Position numbers and translations under genes: made by a program. From NCBI GenBank assembly GCA_913051905.1, contig CAJXBY010000108.1, positions 1 to 8,601 on the forward strand: DNA of 8,601 nucleotides. Reading direction: 5' to 3'. The stretch's first letter is position 1, and each line of letters starts with the position of its first letter. The stretch comes from an uncultured Gammaproteobacteria bacterium. GTDB taxonomy: Bacteria; Pseudomonadota; Gammaproteobacteria; Arenicellales; UBA868. The notes under the pieces were generated by a model. It was given only the letters and a program-made list of their open reading frames with translations, made no database searches and had not been told where the DNA came from. Shown one piece after another: positions 6,227 through 8,601 of this stretch.

Positions 6227-7102
6227 GTGGATACGATTCCGCTCGGGCATGCTGCCTCCCCTGCTGCTCTGCTGTTTCTCACCGCCGTCGTGGCACTCGC
6301 CGTTGGCAGTTTTCTCAACGTAGTGATTCTGCGCCTGCCACCGCGACTCGCATGGCAGTGGCAATTTCCTGTAGCATCAAAGGAGACAGTCACCGATCCG
6401 GTTGAACCACCACCGGGTCTGGCCCGACCGGGCTCGCAATGCCCCGCCTGTAAGTCTCCCATCCGTTGGCGAGAAAACATCCCGCTGCTGAGTTATATTT
6501 TGTTGCGGGGCAGATGTGCGCGGTGTGATGCACCTATCTCACTCCGCTATCCTGCGGTGGAGGTATTGACAGCCCTGTTATCCATCACGGTTGTCTGGGT
6601 CCTGGGTCTTGACTGGCACACTGCTGCTGCGCTCGTTCTCACCTGGGGGTTGATAGTTCTTAGTTTCATTGATTTGGACCACATGCTGCTGCCTGATGTC
6701 ATCACGCTGCCATTATTGTGGCTGGGACTGCTGGTCAACCTGTCCGGAGGATTCTGTGACATCGGCTCGGCGGTGATCGGGGCCGTCTCCGGCTATGGCG
6801 TTCTGTGGTTCATATTTCATGCCTACCGTATGATTAGCGGCCGCGAGGGTTTTGGCTATGGTGACTTCAAGCTGCTTGCCGCGCTCGGCGCCTGGCTGGG
6901 CTGGCAGATGCTGCCACTGGTTCTGCTGCTCGCATCAGTCTGCGGTGCAGTCATTGGCATCGCCCTGATCCTGTTGACCCGACGCGAGGCGCAGCAACCC
7001 CTTTCCTTCGGACCTTATCTCGCTGCTGCTGGCTGGATCGCTCTGCTATGGGGCGATACCATCCTGGAAACCTACCTACACTTTGTCGTGATCACCGTTT
7101 GA
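6227..7102 (+). CDS. pilD: Prepilin peptidase / N-methyltransferase PilD
   Basis: PilD is an inner-membrane aspartyl protease that removes the prepilin leader after glycine and methylates the new N-terminal phenylalanine; it also serves type II secretion pseudopilins where those exist. The 291-residue sequence starts with a membrane segment containing VGSFLNVVILRLP (26-38). A cytoplasmic loop has the C-x2-C pairs C72/C75 and C97/C100, the zinc motif linked to the methylating form. FIDLDHMLLPD (147-157) and GYGDFK (210-215) carry the catalytic-region aspartates, the second being D213. Several further membrane helices follow. GTG 6227 is used because a TAG stops the frame at 6200-6202; AAGG touches the start codon and is not a usable Shine-Dalgarno. 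A small stem CGGG-CAG-CCCG lies in the 35-base gap after pilC. Its substrates include the two pilins encoded here. Confidence 0.96.
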   Translation: MDTIPLGHAASPAALLFLTAVVALAVGSFLNVVILRLPPRLAWQWQFPVASKETVTDPVEPPPGLARPGSQCPACKSPIRWRENIPLLSYILLRGRCARCDAPISLRYPAVEVLTALLSITVVWVLGLDWHTAAALVLTWGLIVLSFIDLDHMLLPDVITLPLLWLGLLVNLSGGFCDIGSAVIGAVSGYGVLWFIFHAYRMISGREGFGYGDFKLLAALGAWLGWQMLPLVLLLASVCGAVIGIALILLTRREAQQPLSFGPYLAAAGWIALLWGDTILETYLHFVVITV

Positions 7103-7106
7103 CCAC

Positions 7107-7718
7107 GTGCTGAAGATCGCACTCACCGGGGGAATCGGCTCGGGCAAGACCACCGTAACAAACCGTTTTCGAGAACTCGGCGTACCGATATTTGACGCCG
7201 ACGAAGTATCTCGTGAAATCACGAGAGCCGGAGAACCTGCTGTCAGCCGTATCGCCGAAACGTTTGGCGACGATGTGATCCTTACTGACGGCAACCTCGA
7301 CCGTTCGGCGTTGAGAGCGGTGGTGTTCAAAGACCCCGCTGCCCGCCGGCGGCTGGAAGCTATTCTTCACCCGGAGATACGCTGGCGTATGAACCATGCT
7401 GCAGCGCTTACCCATGCACCCTACGGCGTGTTCTCAATACCCCTTCTGATAGAAACTGGCCAGGAGGACAGCTTTGACAGGATACTGGTGATCGAAGCCA
7501 CGCAAGCAAGACGCCGTCAATGGATCCGTAAGCGAAGCCATCTGACTCACCGCCAGATCAGCGCAATTTTCCAATCTCAGGTGTCGTCACAGGTGCGACG
7601 TCGGGCAGCAGACGATCTTCTGATAAACAACGGCTCGATGACTGATCTTTATGAACAGGTCGACACACTGCACAGCCGTTACCTGACACTGGCTAGTTCA
7701 CCCGATTCAGACGGTTAG
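7107..7718 (+). CDS. coaE: Dephospho-CoA kinase
   Basis: CoaE phosphorylates the 3'-hydroxyl of dephospho-CoA ribose with ATP, the last step of coenzyme A synthesis, in the cytoplasm. The 203-residue length is standard. The P-loop is TGGIGSGKTT (7-16), followed by IFDADEVSREI (substrate-side DxDx region), HPEIR and PLLIETG, and near the C-terminus ADDLLINNG, all in family order. In the lid region the family usually has R-x3-RD; here it reads RKRSHL with Ser in place of Asp, a modest deviation. The start GTG 7107 lies four bases after the pilD stop, which implies co-transcription and coupling. coaE as the last gene of pilBCD is a known gammaproteobacterial arrangement, although the often adjacent yacG is not here. 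Confidence 0.95.
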   Translation: MLKIALTGGIGSGKTTVTNRFRELGVPIFDADEVSREITRAGEPAVSRIAETFGDDVILTDGNLDRSALRAVVFKDPAARRRLEAILHPEIRWRMNHAAALTHAPYGVFSIPLLIETGQEDSFDRILVIEATQARRRQWIRKRSHLTHRQISAIFQSQVSSQVRRRAADDLLINNGSMTDLYEQVDTLHSRYLTLASSPDSDG

Positions 7719-7749
7719 ACAGCAAGCGTCAGGTGGCTCTGATTGCGGG
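7701..7749. repeat. Imperfect inverted repeat between coaE and argJ
   Basis: CCCGATTCAGA (7701-7711, overlapping the coaE 3' end) is nearly complementary to TCTGATTGCGGG (7738-7749). Nine base pairs form in two blocks separated by a small internal loop, around a 26-base loop. It sits in the convergent gap and could stabilise either transcript end. No T run follows, so it is not a classical terminator. Confidence 0.25.
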
Positions 7750-7759
7750 TCTAAACAAC

Positions 7760-8601
7760 TCAGCTACGGTACTCGGCGTTGATCCTGATGTATTCGTGCG
7801 TTAGGTCGCAGGTCCATACCTGCGCCCGGCCGGAGCCGAGTCCGAGATCCACAGCGATCTGGATGTCTGTACCTTTAAGATGCTGTTCAACATCGTATTC
7901 AACATAATCTTCGACCGGTTCTCCGGCCCGGGCAATGGTTACGCCGCCGATAGCAACCTTCAGCACGGTCTGGTCTACACGGGCTCCGGACTTGCCAACC
8001 GCCATCACGATGCGGCCCCAGTTGGCATCTTCACCAGCCATCGCCGTCTTCACCAACGGGGAGTTGGCGATGGCCATTCCGACAGTTCGGGCTGCCGCCC
8101 GAGAAGTGGCACCGGATACATTCACCGTGATGAATTTGCTGGCACCCTCACCATCCTTGACAATCTGGGTCGCAAGATCGATATAAAGTGAGAGTAATGC
8201 CTTCTTGAAGTCTTTCAGTATAGGATCGGAAGCTCTGGCCGGTCGCCGATTCATCGCCTTGCCTGTGGCCGACAGCACGACACTGTCGCTGGTCGAGGTA
8301 TCGCTGTCGACCGTAATACAGTTAAATGACTCGCGGATAGCCGCGCTGTGCAATGACTGGAGAACATCTGCAGAAATTCTGGCATCCGTAAATATGAAGG
8401 CCAGCATGGTAGCCATATCCGGGGCTATCATTCCGGATCCCTTGGCAATGCCCGAAAGAGTAACCCTCCGCCCCGCAATCTCACATATTCGGGTGGCTCC
8501 CTTCGGAAAAGTGTCGGTGGTAGTGATCGCCCGCGCCGCCTCCGGCCAACCGCCCCCGCCGAGGCGGTCCACAAGCTTTGGCAGCGCGGTATTGATTGGG
8601 T
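7760..8601 (-). CDS. argJ: Bifunctional ornithine acetyltransferase / N-acetylglutamate synthase ArgJ (5' end cut by window edge)
   Basis: ArgJ moves the acetyl group from N-acetylornithine to glutamate in the cyclic arginine pathway and, in bifunctional forms, also makes N-acetylglutamate from acetyl-CoA. The window holds the last 279 codons and the stop; about 120-130 N-terminal residues lie to the right. The frame is open through 8601, so the GTG at 8572 is an internal valine and not a start. Conserved features in order are ITTTDTFPK, the self-cleavage site KGSGMIAPDMATML whose Thr (codon 8410-8408) becomes the nucleophile of the beta subunit, FNCITVDSDTSTSD, GEDANWGRI near the middle of the visible part, and the terminal INAEYRS. 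The family usually has Gly and Asn where this protein has Ser in VDSDTSTSD. It is convergent with coaE. Monofunctional and bifunctional forms cannot be told apart here. Confidence 0.95.
   Translation of the reverse strand, partial: PINTALPKLVDRLGGGGWPEAARAITTTDTFPKGATRICEIAGRRVTLSGIAKGSGMIAPDMATMLAFIFTDARISADVLQSLHSAAIRESFNCITVDSDTSTSDSVVLSATGKAMNRRPARASDPILKDFKKALLSLYIDLATQIVKDGEGASKFITVNVSGATSRAAARTVGMAIANSPLVKTAMAGEDANWGRIVMAVGKSGARVDQTVLKVAIGGVTIARAGEPVEDYVEYDVEQHLKGTDIQIAVDLGLGSGRAQVWTCDLTHEYIRINAEYRS

Noticed and set aside
7880..8191. A 103-codon plus-strand frame opposite argJ
   Set aside because: It is antisense to conserved ArgJ motifs and has no recognisable domain.
1..8601. Mobile elements, CRISPR arrays, rRNA or tRNA genes, defence or toxin-antitoxin genes
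   Set aside because: I looked for terminal inverted repeats, regularly spaced repeats, cloverleaf-like sequences and unfamiliar small gene pairs and found none; all long frames without overlap belong to known housekeeping or pilus families.

Overview
The window looks like an ordinary stretch of a gammaproteobacterial chromosome of moderate GC content. The order comF / pilA / pilBCD / coaE is typical of Gammaproteobacteria (known for example in Pseudomonas relatives), and bioC beside comF and argJ near coaE fit the same group. I cannot place it below class from the sequence alone. Both window edges cut through genes: bioC on the left and argJ on the right.

Layout. 1-749 (minus): bioC, a biotin-pathway methyltransferase that lacks its C-terminus because of the window edge. 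750-1039: a divergent gap. 1040-1720 (plus): comF, a phosphoribosyltransferase-like competence protein. 1721-1826: a convergent gap with small GC-rich hairpins. 1827-2255 and 2356-2823 (both minus): two tandem type IV major-pilin paralogues. 2824-3226: a divergent regulatory region of about 400 bases with candidate promoters and two short inverted repeats. 3227-7102 (plus): pilB, pilC and pilD, which encode the assembly ATPase, the inner-membrane platform and the prepilin peptidase. 7107-7718 (plus): coaE, four bases after pilD. 7760-8601 (minus): the C-terminal part of argJ, convergent with coaE.

How the genes work together. PilD cleaves the leaders from the two pilins, PilC anchors the inner-membrane platform and PilB drives fibre extension, so this locus supplies subunit, processing and polymerisation of a type IVa pilus. 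ComF is the cytoplasmic protein tied to natural transformation in species that use such pili for DNA uptake, so competence is a reasonable inference but is not shown here. bioC, coaE and argJ are housekeeping genes for biotin, coenzyme A and arginine.

I found no mobile element, CRISPR array, RNA gene, phage gene or wholly unfamiliar protein. The most interesting material is the tandem pilin pair, whose alignment is gapless but whose differences crowd into one presumably exposed segment, and the non-coding block between the pilins and pilB. That block has an operator-like palindrome upstream of a TATAAT box and lacks the sigma-54 signature known for many pilA genes.
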